A DNA stretch of 46,755 nucleotides from Chlamydiota bacterium (lineage in GTDB: Bacteria; Chlamydiota; Chlamydiia; Chlamydiales; JAAKFQ01): NCBI GenBank assembly GCA_011064725.1, contig JAAKFQ010000005.1, positions 1 to 46,755 of the forward strand. Direction: 5' to 3'. The notes beneath the pieces were generated by a model that worked only from the letters and a program-made list of their open reading frames with translations, was not told the origin of the DNA and did no database searches. Below are positions 8,777 through 17,892 of this stretch, piece by piece; position 1 is the first letter of the stretch, and every line of letters starts with the position of its first letter. A program made the translations under genes and the position numbers.

Positions 8777-10378
8777 ATGGAGATCGATGAAAAGCAAGAA
8801 AAGATTTTAAAACAGTTTGTTACGAACACAAAAAGCAATGTCTTTGTGTTGCGCAATTTACCAGAAGTCATCAAGGGAGCGCTTTTTTCTCGCTATTCAC
8901 GCGCGCCTCTTAGCTTAAGAGAACTTTTGTTAAAAGAATTTGTGTCTAATGACGAGCTCAAATTTGATCAAATTGTGGGCATTCAAGAAAACAATGAAGT
9001 GCTTGCGATTCAAAAGGCACAAAAATTTTATGACCGTATTTTAGATGGTTATGGCGATGATTCCATTGGAGAATTGGGCGGAGCTCATCTGGCTGCAGAA
9101 AATATTTCAATGATTGCAGCAAAAGTTATTGAAGATGCAAGGATTGGAGGTTCGCCTTTAGAAAAATCTACACGCTATATTTATTTTGATAAAAAAGTGG
9201 ATGGAGAATTTCTTTTTTACAAAGATCCAACAATCATGCGTACACCTTTTAAAGAGCTCTATTTAAAAACATGCAATCATTTGTTTGAAACATATGCAAA
9301 ACTTATCCCACCACTTTTAGAAAACTTTGAAAAAAAACTTCCCAAAGAAGACGGTGTTTCTGATGGAGCCTATAGAGCAGCTCAGCGCGCTAAAGTATGC
9401 GATTGTTTGCGTGGACTTTTACCAGCCGCTGCTTTGACAAACATGGGCGTTTTTGGAAACGGGCGTTTTTTTGAAACGCTTTTGCAAAAACTCAATAGCG
9501 AATCGTTGCAAGAGCTAAAGGATATTGGCAAAGAGGCGCAAGAGGAACTTGGAAAAGTGATTCCTTCTTTTGTGAGAAGATCAAAGCCAGAACATCGTCA
9601 TGCACAATCTTTGTGCTCTTTTCATCATCAAATGAAAGCGGATTTAAAAACGTTAGCAAAACAACATGAAAAAGAAGATAACGAGCCAAAGCAATGTGTC
9701 AAACTCATCCACGCAGAAAACAATGCGCCTGTTCTTGTCGCAGCGGCCCTGCTTTTTGCACATACAGATACAAGCTACGAAGATTTGATTAAGCATTGCC
9801 AAGGCCTTTCACAAGAAGAGCTAGAGCGCATTTTAGACGGCGCTTGTCGCTTTAGAGAAAACAGACGACATAAATCTCCAAGAGCTTTGGAAAACGCTGT
9901 GTTTACATTTGAAATTTGCGCAGACTTTGGTTCCTATCGTGACTTGCAGCGCCACCGCATGCTCACCCAAGAGCGCAAACGCCTCACATGTGATAACGGT
10001 TTTTGGATCCCACCAGAAATTATCGATACGTCTTTAGAAAAGACTTATGTCGATGCAATGGAAATTGCACAAGAAGCGTATTTGCAAATCGCAAAAGAAT
10101 TTCCAGAGCAAGCGCAATATGTGGTACCCATGGGATACAATATCCATTGGTATTTTACATGTAACTTAAGAGCTTTGCAGTGGCTGTGTGAATTACGTTC
10201 GCAACCACAAGGACATGCTACATATCGTTTTGTGGCACAAGAAATGGCCAAACAGATCATCCATCGTTTTCCACAGTTTGAGCGGTTTTTCAAATATGTA
10301 GATTACGAAGGTTATGACCTTGGGCGCTTATCACAAGAAATCCGCATCCACCAGAAAAGAAATGAGGCTCCCGCATAA
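8777..10378 (+). CDS. thyX: Flavin-dependent thymidylate synthase, double-domain form
   Basis: 533 aa, about twice a usual ThyX, as known for chlamydial ThyX. It would make dTMP from dUMP with methylene-tetrahydrofolate, FAD and NADPH. Two ThyX-like halves are visible. The first has a degenerate region with S-T-R-Y at 131-134 and a helix region LPAAALTNMGVFGNGRFFE. The second has RHR at 392-394 and the typical C-terminal helix (NLRALQWLCELRS). The classical RHRX7S...RY signature is thus divided between the halves: RHR is in the second, SxRY in the first. An AAAGAGG ribosome binding site precedes the ATG. The stop overlaps the start of a small ORF (TAATG). Family assignment rests on these motifs and length. 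Confidence 0.85.
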   Translation: MEIDEKQEKILKQFVTNTKSNVFVLRNLPEVIKGALFSRYSRAPLSLRELLLKEFVSNDELKFDQIVGIQENNEVLAIQKAQKFYDRILDGYGDDSIGELGGAHLAAENISMIAAKVIEDARIGGSPLEKSTRYIYFDKKVDGEFLFYKDPTIMRTPFKELYLKTCNHLFETYAKLIPPLLENFEKKLPKEDGVSDGAYRAAQRAKVCDCLRGLLPAAALTNMGVFGNGRFFETLLQKLNSESLQELKDIGKEAQEELGKVIPSFVRRSKPEHRHAQSLCSFHHQMKADLKTLAKQHEKEDNEPKQCVKLIHAENNAPVLVAAALLFAHTDTSYEDLIKHCQGLSQEELERILDGACRFRENRRHKSPRALENAVFTFEICADFGSYRDLQRHRMLTQERKRLTCDNGFWIPPEIIDTSLEKTYVDAMEIAQEAYLQIAKEFPEQAQYVVPMGYNIHWYFTCNLRALQWLCELRSQPQGHATYRFVAQEMAKQIIHRFPQFERFFKYVDYEGYDLGRLSQEIRIHQKRNEAPA

Positions 10379-10470
10379 TGCAAAAGGCAAAAGACCTTGG
10401 GGTGTTTAAATTTTACAAGAAAGTATGGAACATCATTTTATCTAAAATTTGCTATTTAGCGGGAGTTTAA
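10378..10470 (+). CDS. Possible 30-codon small ORF coupling thyX and permease
   Basis: ATG at 10378 overlaps the thyX stop as TAATG, and its own TAA overlaps the ATG of the permease again as TAATG. The peptide (30 aa) is basic in its first half and hydrophobic in its second (NIILSKICYLAGV). A weak GAGG lies 10 bases upstream. It fills the entire gap exactly. It may be a real small membrane-active peptide, a translational-coupling device, or chance. I do not recognise it. Confidence 0.3.
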   Translation: MQKAKDLGVFKFYKKVWNIILSKICYLAGV

Positions 10471-11663
10471 TGGCTAAACCTTCACTCACAGGAAGTATTT
10501 TTTTAATTGCAGGCAGCTGTATTGGCGCGGGGATGCTGGGGCTTCCCATTGTTTCAGGTCAAAGTGGTTTTGTGCCTTCAACAATCAGTTTTGTAATCGC
10601 CTGGGCTTTCATGTTGATCGCAGGGCTTTTGTTTCTAGAAGTCAATTTGCGTTTTGGCTCTCACATCAGCTTTATTTCCATGGCAGAAAAAACCTTAGGT
10701 CCTATTGGAAAAGCGATTTGCTGGATCTTTTTCTTGTTTTTGTTTTACGCACTCACCGTTGCCTACATTTCTGGAACAAGTTCTTTGCTTGTATCGTTTT
10801 TTGAAAAGGAAGCGGGCTTAAAACTTTCAAACACTTTTCTTAGCGTTGTGTTTACCGTGTTATTTGCATGTGTGATTTATCTTGGCACAAAAGAGGTGGT
10901 CTCGTTTAACCGCTATTTGGTATTGGGCCTGTTTGTTTTTTTTGTGCTTTTGATTGTCTTTTCAGTCACGCATGTTCAAGCAAAAAATTTATCTTACATG
11001 AAGTGGGAAAAAAGTGTGTTTGCTCTGCCTGTGATGATGATTGCGTTTGGGTTTCACAATATGATTCCCTCCTTGGTGGACTATTTTAAAGGCAGTAGAA
11101 AAAAAATGATTATCACACTTGTTGCGGGCTCTTTACTTGCGTTTGGCATCTATTTTGTCTGGCAGTTTGTGGTACTTGGTATTGTGCCGGTCGAGGGAAA
11201 GTTTGGGATTTTGGATAACATTAAAAATGACCGCGAAGGAGCTCAGGCCATTATCTACATTTTACAAAACAAATGGATTGGAATCTTTTCTTGGGGCCTT
11301 GGTTTTTTTGCTTTGACAACTTCTTTTTTAGCGCAAGGATTATCGCTTGTGGATTTTTATGCCGATGGGTTGAAGATCAATAAAAGACAGGGCAAAAACA
11401 GCCTTGCCCTTGTGCTTTTAGCACTTTTCCCGCCGCTTGTTTTTGCCATTGTCTATCCCAACATCTTTTTAAAAGCGCTGGGTTTCGGCGGAGGAATTTG
11501 TGCAATGATTTTGTTCGGGATACTTCCTCCTTTGATGTGTTTGAAAAGCCGCCAGCAAAAAAAAGATTACCAAGTTTTTGGAGGCAAAGGATTGTTATTT
11601 TTAATGATGCTTTTTGCCCTTTTTGTTATCATCATAGAGCTATTCACTGAACTTACACGTTAA
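10470..11663 (+). CDS. tyrP: Aromatic amino-acid permease, TyrP/Mtr family, copy 1
   Basis: 397 aa from the ATG at 10470, chosen because GGGAG lies five bases upstream; a TTG start at 10449 has no such support. About 11 hydrophobic helices are present, starting with the family's GSIFLIAGSCIGAGMLGLP motif (helix 1) and including IAFGFHNMIPSL in the middle. By family it is an inner-membrane proton symporter for tyrosine or tryptophan, useful to an amino-acid-scavenging intracellular bacterium. The last codons (about TELTR and the TAA) fall inside the left end of an intergenic repeat, so the C-terminus may have been altered by that insertion. A second paralogue follows on the same strand. Substrate cannot be told from sequence. 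Confidence 0.88.
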   Translation: MAKPSLTGSIFLIAGSCIGAGMLGLPIVSGQSGFVPSTISFVIAWAFMLIAGLLFLEVNLRFGSHISFISMAEKTLGPIGKAICWIFFLFLFYALTVAYISGTSSLLVSFFEKEAGLKLSNTFLSVVFTVLFACVIYLGTKEVVSFNRYLVLGLFVFFVLLIVFSVTHVQAKNLSYMKWEKSVFALPVMMIAFGFHNMIPSLVDYFKGSRKKMIITLVAGSLLAFGIYFVWQFVVLGIVPVEGKFGILDNIKNDREGAQAIIYILQNKWIGIFSWGLGFFALTTSFLAQGLSLVDFYADGLKINKRQGKNSLALVLLALFPPLVFAIVYPNIFLKALGFGGGICAMILFGILPPLMCLKSRQQKKDYQVFGGKGLLFLMMLFALFVIIIELFTELTR

Positions 11664-11807
11664 CTCCAACTTAGGGACAGGCTGCAGAAGACAATCTGCT
11701 GCGTCTTACTTCTCGCTCAACTCTCCTGGAGTTGAGCATCGTCGTAGTCCTTGCATCTTGCCCTCTTCGCTCTTCCATTAAATTGGATTTATCGTGTAAG
11801 ATCAGTT
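11646..11807 (+). repeat. MITE-like intergenic repeat, copy A
   Basis: About 162 bp. The left end ACTGAACTTACACG and the right end (reverse complement AACTGATCTTACACG) form inverted terminal repeats. A perfect 9-bp inverted repeat (GCTCAACTC / GAGTTGAGC, 11715-11737) lies in the centre. Internal blocks AGGCTGCAGAAGACAATCT and CTTCGCTCTTCC are shared with the other copies. It separates the two permease genes and contains the stop codon of the first. Confidence 0.8.
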
Positions 11808-11827
11808 GTTCAGGAGGTTAGCTAAAA

Positions 11828-13033
11828 ATGAAAAAGTTCGAAAAATTACAAAGAGCTTTTGGTGCGATCTTTTTGGTTGCAGGAACGACTATTGGTGCAG
11901 GGATGCTTGCTTTTCCTGTGATGACAGGTATTGCAGGATTTTTTCCAGCGATTATCTTGTTTGCCATTGTGTGGCTCTTTTTAACGTTTTCAGCGTTTCT
12001 TTTTTTGGAAGTCAATCTCTGTTTTCCCAAAGACACCAATATGGTGACAATGGCTGATAAAACGCTTGGAAAATGGGGCAAATATGTGTGTATCGTGACC
12101 TATGTTTTGCTTCTTTATAGTCTGGTCTCTGCCTATCTTTCAGGAGGTGCTGGCGTCATGCATGTGCTCTTTGATGGAATGGGATTTGCGCTGCCTTTTT
12201 GGACAGAAACTCTGCTGTTTGTGCTGCTTTTTGGCTCAGCCATTTATATCGGGGTCAAGGGTGTCGATTTTATTAACCGCGCCTTTATGCTAGGGCTTGT
12301 TGTGTGTTATTTAGCGCTGCTTTTTTTCGCAACTCCGCACTTAAACTTAAACCTGCTTACAAACTTTAATCCAAAATATTTATGGCTGGCGCTTTCTGTT
12401 GTGATCACAGCATTTGGATTTCACATCATCATCCCTACGTTAAAAGACTATCTTGAAGGAGATGTCAAAAAACTCAAAACCACGCTCTTGATTGGAAGCT
12501 TGGTTCCTTTTGTTGTGTATTTGATTTGGAATTTTGTGATTTTAGCGATTTTGCCAAGAGGCACGCTTTTACAAGCCTATACTACAGGCGTTCTTCCCAT
12601 AGAATCGTTAAAATCCATTTTGAATGCGCCCACATTTTTAATTTTTGTGAGCTTCTTTTCGTTCTTTGCAATTGTCACCTCTTTTTTGGGTGTGAGCTTG
12701 AGTTTGGCCGACTTTTTAGCCGATGGATTGCAAATCAAAAAAAACAACCGTGGACGTTTTATTCTTTGTCTGCTTATTTTTATCCCTCCCTTAGTTTTTG
12801 TGCTCAGCGGACAAAAAGGCTTTTACATAGCACTTGAATATGCAGGAGCGTTTGTTGCGATTCTACTTGGCATCTTGCCTTGCTTAATGGCACTAAAAAA
12901 TAGAAAACAACACAGAAAACTCAAATTCAAAATGTTTGGTGGAAAAGGTTTGCGCTATCTTGCTATCGCGTTCTTTTCTCTAGTGATTGTTGTGAACATT
13001 TTGCAGCAGTTTGGATACATATCATTAACATGA
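11828..13033 (+). CDS. tyrP: Aromatic amino-acid permease, TyrP/Mtr family, copy 2
   Basis: 401 aa, about 11 hydrophobic helices, paralogue of the preceding permease: GAIFLVAGTTIGAGMLAFP in helix 1, ITAFGFHIIIPTL in the middle and MFGGKGLRYL near the end match its neighbour. AGGAGG lies ten bases before the ATG. Role by family: proton-driven uptake of tyrosine or tryptophan at the inner membrane. Two tandem tyrP genes also occur in Chlamydia. Its last codon overlaps the start of uvrB (ATGA), so the two are probably translated from one mRNA. Confidence 0.88.
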   Translation: MKKFEKLQRAFGAIFLVAGTTIGAGMLAFPVMTGIAGFFPAIILFAIVWLFLTFSAFLFLEVNLCFPKDTNMVTMADKTLGKWGKYVCIVTYVLLLYSLVSAYLSGGAGVMHVLFDGMGFALPFWTETLLFVLLFGSAIYIGVKGVDFINRAFMLGLVVCYLALLFFATPHLNLNLLTNFNPKYLWLALSVVITAFGFHIIIPTLKDYLEGDVKKLKTTLLIGSLVPFVVYLIWNFVILAILPRGTLLQAYTTGVLPIESLKSILNAPTFLIFVSFFSFFAIVTSFLGVSLSLADFLADGLQIKKNNRGRFILCLLIFIPPLVFVLSGQKGFYIALEYAGAFVAILLGILPCLMALKNRKQHRKLKFKMFGGKGLRYLAIAFFSLVIVVNILQQFGYISLT

Positions 13034-15027
13034 AAAGATTTCAGCTTGTTTCAGATTTTAAGCCCCAAGGAGACCAGCCTCAAGCTATTGAAAAACTCGT
13101 AAAGGGGTTTGAGCATAACCAACCTCAAGTGCTTTTGGGTGTCACGGGTTCTGGCAAAACGTTTACGATGGCAAACGTGATCGCCAAACTCAACAAGCCC
13201 ACGCTGGTGCTTGCGCATAATAAAACGCTTGCAGCACAGCTGTATGAAGAATTCAAAAACTTTTTTCCCAACAATGCGGTAGAATATTTTGTCTCTTACT
13301 ACGACTACTACCAACCGGAAGCCTACATTGCAAGAACGGACACCTATATCGAAAAAGATTTAGCGATCAATCAGCGCATTGAAAAAATGCGCCTCAGCGC
13401 CACGCGCACACTGATGGAAAGAGAAGATGTGATTATTGTTTCTTCAATTTCATGCATCTACGGTTTGGGGCTTCCAGAACACTACCGCGATATGAACTTA
13501 GTGCTAAAAGTTGGCGATGTGTACAAACGTAATGAATTACTTTTAAAATTTGTGGACATGCACTATCAACGCAATGATCTAGAGCTGATGAGAAAAAATT
13601 TCAGAGTGCGCGGAGAAAGCGTGGAAATTTATCCAGCATATGAAGAGGATGTGGCGTTGCGCATCGAATTTTTTGATGATGAGATTGAACGCCTTTCTTA
13701 TGTTGATCCTTTGACGGGAAAAGTGTTAGAGCGCATCGATACTGTCACGCTTTATCCAGCGTCGCACTACGTGGTACCAGAAGATGTGCGCATCAATGCA
13801 ATTGACACGATCAAACAAGAGCTTAAAGAACGCGCGGCATTCTTTGAAAAAGAAAAACGCTTTGCTGAAAAAGAGCGTATTTTTCAGCGCACGACGTACG
13901 ATTTGGAAATGATCCAAGAAATGGGGTTTTGCAAGGGCATTGAAAATTACTCACGTCATTTTAGCTATCGAAAGGAGGGTGAAGCGCCACCATGTTTGTT
14001 GGACTACTTTCCTAAAGACTTTATTTTTTTTATTGATGAGTCGCACCAAACCGTTCCACAAATGCGCGCGATGTTTAATGGCGATCGTGCACGCAAAATT
14101 CCGCTTGTGGATTATGGATTTCGCCTGCCGTCTGCATTTGATAACCGCCCACTCAAATTTGAAGAAACGTACCAGTCAATGAAAAAAGCCATCTTTGTCA
14201 GCGCCACTCCGGCAGAATGGGAGATGGAGCAAGCCAAAGGTGTAGTGGTTAAACAGATTATTCGACCGACGGGACTGATCGATCCTGCCATCGAAGTGAA
14301 GAAAGCTAAAGAGCAGGTAGATGACTGTTTGGGCGAAATTAAAAAAGAGGTGGAAAAACAAAATCGCATACTTGTGACGACGCTGACAAAAAGACTTGCA
14401 GAAGATCTCACCAAATATTTGTTGGACTTGGATATCAAGGCAACCTATTTGCATTCTGATGTTGATACTCTAGAGCGTGTGAAAATTATTATGGATTTGA
14501 GAAAGGGCGTTTATGATGTTTTGATTGGCATTAACTTATTAAGAGAAGGATTGGATATTCCTGAGGTGTCGCTTGTCTGTATTTTGGACGCAGACAGGCA
14601 AGGTTTTTTGCGTTCTGAAACAGCACTGATACAAACATGCGGTAGGGCTTCTCGGCATAAAGAGGGGCGCGTGATCATGTATGGAGACCAGATCACATCG
14701 GCTATGCAGGGTTGTAAAAACGTGACAGAAAAACGCAGAAAAATTCAATTAGCCTATAACAAAAAACACAACATCATACCGCAATCTACTAAGCGCTCAT
14801 TGTCTTCCGAATTAGAAGAGGCATTTCTTGATGTAGATAAAAAAGACAAAACGTTTGAAAAAGAGGCTTTAAAAGAGTCCCATATTCAACCTCAAGAGAT
14901 TGAAAAACGCCTCAAAGAATATCGTAAAATGATGTTAAAGGCAGCTAAAGAGCTGCGTTTTGAAGAAGCTGCGTATTTTAGAGATTTAATAAAAAAATAT
15001 GAAAACCTTGAAATGTCAATTCTTTAG
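13030..15027 (+). CDS. uvrB: Excinuclease ABC subunit B
   Basis: 665 aa, normal length. Nucleotide-excision repair helicase-like subunit that loads on damaged DNA from UvrA and directs UvrC. Visible: Walker A GVTGSGKT (37-44), the beta-hairpin region YYDYYQPEAYI, the DESH motif II (DESHQTVPQM), helicase motifs with EGLDIPE and QTCGRASR, and a C-terminal UVR domain (EKRLKEYRKMMLKAAKEL...FRD). It starts in a 4-base overlap with the permease and overlaps the next small gene by 29 bases. In Chlamydia uvrB is next to eno; here they are far apart within the window. Confidence 0.97.
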   Translation: MKRFQLVSDFKPQGDQPQAIEKLVKGFEHNQPQVLLGVTGSGKTFTMANVIAKLNKPTLVLAHNKTLAAQLYEEFKNFFPNNAVEYFVSYYDYYQPEAYIARTDTYIEKDLAINQRIEKMRLSATRTLMEREDVIIVSSISCIYGLGLPEHYRDMNLVLKVGDVYKRNELLLKFVDMHYQRNDLELMRKNFRVRGESVEIYPAYEEDVALRIEFFDDEIERLSYVDPLTGKVLERIDTVTLYPASHYVVPEDVRINAIDTIKQELKERAAFFEKEKRFAEKERIFQRTTYDLEMIQEMGFCKGIENYSRHFSYRKEGEAPPCLLDYFPKDFIFFIDESHQTVPQMRAMFNGDRARKIPLVDYGFRLPSAFDNRPLKFEETYQSMKKAIFVSATPAEWEMEQAKGVVVKQIIRPTGLIDPAIEVKKAKEQVDDCLGEIKKEVEKQNRILVTTLTKRLAEDLTKYLLDLDIKATYLHSDVDTLERVKIIMDLRKGVYDVLIGINLLREGLDIPEVSLVCILDADRQGFLRSETALIQTCGRASRHKEGRVIMYGDQITSAMQGCKNVTEKRRKIQLAYNKKHNIIPQSTKRSLSSELEEAFLDVDKKDKTFEKEALKESHIQPQEIEKRLKEYRKMMLKAAKELRFEEAAYFRDLIKKYENLEMSIL

Positions 15028-15445
15028 ACAAAAGCTTCCCTTCTTTCTTTTGGAGCTTGTTGTGGCTTTCTTCCTTTTTACGTTGACAGTGTCTGGAATT
15101 TTTTCGTGGCAGATGAGCTTAAAACAAAAAGAAGCTCAGCTTTTAAAGGATTACGCCTTGGAATACGCAATAGAAGAAGCGAAGTTTTTCTTGGCCGAGT
15201 TTTTGAACGACAAAGTTGTTAAACAAGCAATTAGCAAAAAAGACACAGAGATCTTTGTTAAAAAAGATACCATTCGAACACCCTTTTTTGAGAGTGCAGA
15301 TTGTGTGCGTACGATTTCTATCAAACATACATGCGAGCCAAGAAAACAAGAAAACAAGCTAGCCTACCTTTTAACGGCCACTGTAAAAGCTGATCTTTTA
15401 GGGCGCAGTAAGAGTAGAAAAATTCGTACGATTGTCTTTCAATAA
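14999..15445 (+). CDS. Pseudopilin-like small protein
   Basis: 148 aa. A short basic N-terminus is followed by a hydrophobic helix with Glu at the place expected for type IV pilin-like proteins (KLPFFLLELVVAFFLFTL), then a hydrophilic domain. The residue before the presumed cleavage point is Pro rather than Gly, so processing by a prepilin peptidase is uncertain. It starts inside uvrB (29-base overlap), implying co-transcription. It could be a minor pseudopilin of a type II secretion system; Chlamydia has such small genes in its gsp cluster. No gsp genes are visible next to it here. Confidence 0.6.
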   Translation: MKTLKCQFFRQKLPFFLLELVVAFFLFTLTVSGIFSWQMSLKQKEAQLLKDYALEYAIEEAKFFLAEFLNDKVVKQAISKKDTEIFVKKDTIRTPFFESADCVRTISIKHTCEPRKQENKLAYLLTATVKADLLGRSKSRKIRTIVFQ

Positions 15446-15491
15446 AAGAATTTTTTCGCTACTATGGACTAAATTATTTTGGAGATAAGCC

Positions 15492-17882
15492 GTGCGTGAG
15501 TTTTTTTTATTTTTTAGTTGCTGTTGTTTTGTTTTTGCTTCAGATCAAAAAGACCTCATTAAGGCCGATACTTTTATAGAAGAGCAGATTTCAGACCAGA
15601 AAGACGCTGTGGAAACCAATGTTTTTGTAGAAGAGCAGATTTCAGATCAAAAAGATACTGTTGAGGCCAATATTGTAGAAGAAGAACAGATTCCCAACAT
15701 ACAAGCCGACGCATATTTTGGAGATGAAAACGAGCCTCAACAAGAAATAGATACGCCTGAGCAAGCACCCGAACAACCAGAAGAACCGCAGCCACAGCCA
15801 CAACAAGCGACACAAAAATTCAAGAGCGATTTTTATTATGGCTCACGTTTTACACTCGGTGGTTTTTATCGATACCAAGATCACGCATTTGAAAAAAAGA
15901 GCTCTTCATTTTTTGGTGAAGCCGATCTTTTGATTCCTGTTCTACAAAGTTCTCGCACCCTCCTTTTTCTCGATGTGAGAGGTTTAGATTTTGAGGGCAA
16001 GCCTATTGAAGGAAACTTTGGGCTTGGTGTGAGACACATGTTTGAAAATTATGATTGGATGGTAGGTGTCTATACGTTCTATGATATTCGACGCACCGCA
16101 CATAGAAACACGTTTAGCCAGATCACAGCAGGGCTTGAGGTGAAGACGCAATCATTCACATTTGATGCCAACGGATATTTTCCTGTCGGAGACACAAGTA
16201 AACGCGCGATGTTTTTTGATAAAGCGAAACTTGTAGATGCGGGCAGTTTTAAAAACATCCTTTTTGTCAAAGGTATGGAACTCGCGCTTTGGGGATTTGA
16301 TGGTGAGCTTGGATATAATTTTTGGAAAGGCTTATCGGCGTTTGCGGGAGGATTTTATTTCCATAGAAACGATGCCAAAACGTTTGCAGGTCCAATGGCG
16401 CGCCTGTATTTTGCTTTTGATACAAATAGTAAAACAGAGATTTTGTTTGACCAACTCATTTTGGATGTTGGTGGTTCTTATGATCATGTTAGAGAATGGC
16501 GTTTTTATGCGGGCCTAAAACTTTCATGGGTCATTGGTGAGAAGAAAGGAAGAGAGCCCAAGGGTCTTGCAAAACGCATGACAGAGTATGTGCGTCGCGA
16601 CTATGATGTGATCACTTCTGGAAACAATGACGTCGCCTTCCAAACTTTTAACAAAGCCAATGGCAATCCTGTATTAGTGCGCAATGTGACTAATGAAGCA
16701 GAATTTAATCAAGCAATCACCGATCAAACCGATGTGGTTGGAATTGAGGGGACGATTGCTCTTACTGGCGACAAAACACTCAATAATGGACAAACTATTA
16801 CGGGTGGATATTATGTCTTTGATGATGGCATTCAATTGCACCTATCGAATGGAGGACAGATCGAAGATTTCGATATTCTGCTCGGTGTAGACAATACGAT
16901 TAGAGATCTGACATTTAAAAGTGCGAACATAGCGAATGATGGAACAGCTCATGTAGGCATACTGATGATAGATAATATCAATACAGATAGAAACGTTTCT
17001 GTTATTGTTCAAGTGACGGGAGATAATACCAATATCTATTTGAATAACAGCACATTTTCTAGCGCGGGTCAGTTTATACTCACCAATGCTATCTTTGGTA
17101 CAGGGACTTTGACGCTTAAACAGTTTAATAATAACACATTTGATATCACCGCTTCAGCAAATAACTTTATTGCTGTAGATGTCAGAAACCTTTCTAGTAT
17201 AGATAATGCGATCACAACGCTTAATGTTGAAGAGATGCAAGGAAATATGCTAACCGTCTCTTCAGGAGCCTTTACGGGAGCAAAAGGGATACTATTCTTT
17301 AATGAAGCGCAAACAAATATTAACGTGCAACAAACCTTGGATGTAGGAACCTTTGCAAACAATACAGTCAATATGGATGGAACAAGTGCGCAAGCAATTT
17401 TTGGTTATAATTCTGTAACAGTGAATGGAACTTCAGCGACACAAACCATGCGTTTTGACCAGGTATTATCTAATACAAGCAACATGACAAACTCAAACAA
17501 TGGTTTTGGTCTCTATTTCTTTAATGAGCAGGCAAACAACTCAACCTCTAATCAAACGATGGCAATCACAACCCTTGCTGGCAATACAGTAGGCATTTCA
17601 GCAGGCACAGGTAATATGGGGATTTTCCTAGAAAATGATATTGCCACAGCTGCAAATGCAGCCAAGCTCAATGTTGGCGCCACTTCTTCTGGAGGCTTTT
17701 TCAATAATAGTATAGGACTTGAAAGTGGCTCTACAAGTGATATTGCGCTGAAAAACAGTGCTACAAATGGAACGATTGGCATCAAAGTCAATAGCTTTGG
17801 CCAAACTTTATCCGAGGCAAACTTTAATGCAGAAGTGGATGAATCAGGATCCAATCAAGGTGGCATTACAATTACGCCCTAA
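15492..17882 (+). CDS. Inverse autotransporter (intimin/invasin topology), copy 1
   Basis: 796 aa. GTG start at 15492 with GGAG seven bases upstream. Order: signal peptide (1-16, ending FVFA), three tandem 17-residue repeats (17-67), a Pro/Gln/Glu-rich spacer, and a beta-barrel (about 115-358) resembling the IAT_beta/DUF3442 domain (GGFYRYQD, FFGEADLLIPVL, RGLDFEG, AGGFYF, GSYDHVREWRFYAGLKLSW). Next comes a conserved linker RMTEYVRRD (362-370), the place where type Ve proteins read ExVxRN, then an Asn/Thr-rich repetitive passenger (about 400-796) ending ITITP. Family role: outer-membrane adhesin whose passenger is exported through its own N-terminal barrel. No Ig-like or LysM domain is seen. 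Followed after ten bases by a paralogue. The barrel assignment is by pattern, not by search. Confidence 0.78.
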   Translation: MREFFLFFSCCCFVFASDQKDLIKADTFIEEQISDQKDAVETNVFVEEQISDQKDTVEANIVEEEQIPNIQADAYFGDENEPQQEIDTPEQAPEQPEEPQPQPQQATQKFKSDFYYGSRFTLGGFYRYQDHAFEKKSSSFFGEADLLIPVLQSSRTLLFLDVRGLDFEGKPIEGNFGLGVRHMFENYDWMVGVYTFYDIRRTAHRNTFSQITAGLEVKTQSFTFDANGYFPVGDTSKRAMFFDKAKLVDAGSFKNILFVKGMELALWGFDGELGYNFWKGLSAFAGGFYFHRNDAKTFAGPMARLYFAFDTNSKTEILFDQLILDVGGSYDHVREWRFYAGLKLSWVIGEKKGREPKGLAKRMTEYVRRDYDVITSGNNDVAFQTFNKANGNPVLVRNVTNEAEFNQAITDQTDVVGIEGTIALTGDKTLNNGQTITGGYYVFDDGIQLHLSNGGQIEDFDILLGVDNTIRDLTFKSANIANDGTAHVGILMIDNINTDRNVSVIVQVTGDNTNIYLNNSTFSSAGQFILTNAIFGTGTLTLKQFNNNTFDITASANNFIAVDVRNLSSIDNAITTLNVEEMQGNMLTVSSGAFTGAKGILFFNEAQTNINVQQTLDVGTFANNTVNMDGTSAQAIFGYNSVTVNGTSATQTMRFDQVLSNTSNMTNSNNGFGLYFFNEQANNSTSNQTMAITTLAGNTVGISAGTGNMGIFLENDIATAANAAKLNVGATSSGGFFNNSIGLESGSTSDIALKNSATNGTIGIKVNSFGQTLSEANFNAEVDESGSNQGGITITP
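15540..15692 (+). repeat. Three tandem 51-bp coding repeats
   Basis: Residues 17-33, 34-50 and 51-67 of the first inverse autotransporter are three versions of one 17-residue unit (second unit SDQKDAVETNVFVEEQI). They sit directly after the signal peptide, on the periplasmic side of the barrel. Confidence 0.85.
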
Positions 17883-17892
17883 GGAGTGAAGC

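Noticed and set aside
10449-10470. TTG start for the first permease
   Set aside because: The ATG at 10470 has GGGAG at proper distance and gives an N-terminus that matches the family; the TTG extension has neither.
11646-11807. Repeat family as a structural RNA gene or tRNA-like element
   Set aside because: Only the central palindrome and the ends are base-paired, the ends are typical transposon-type inverted repeats, and copies lie at differing distances from promoters. A regulatory role in mRNA remains possible.
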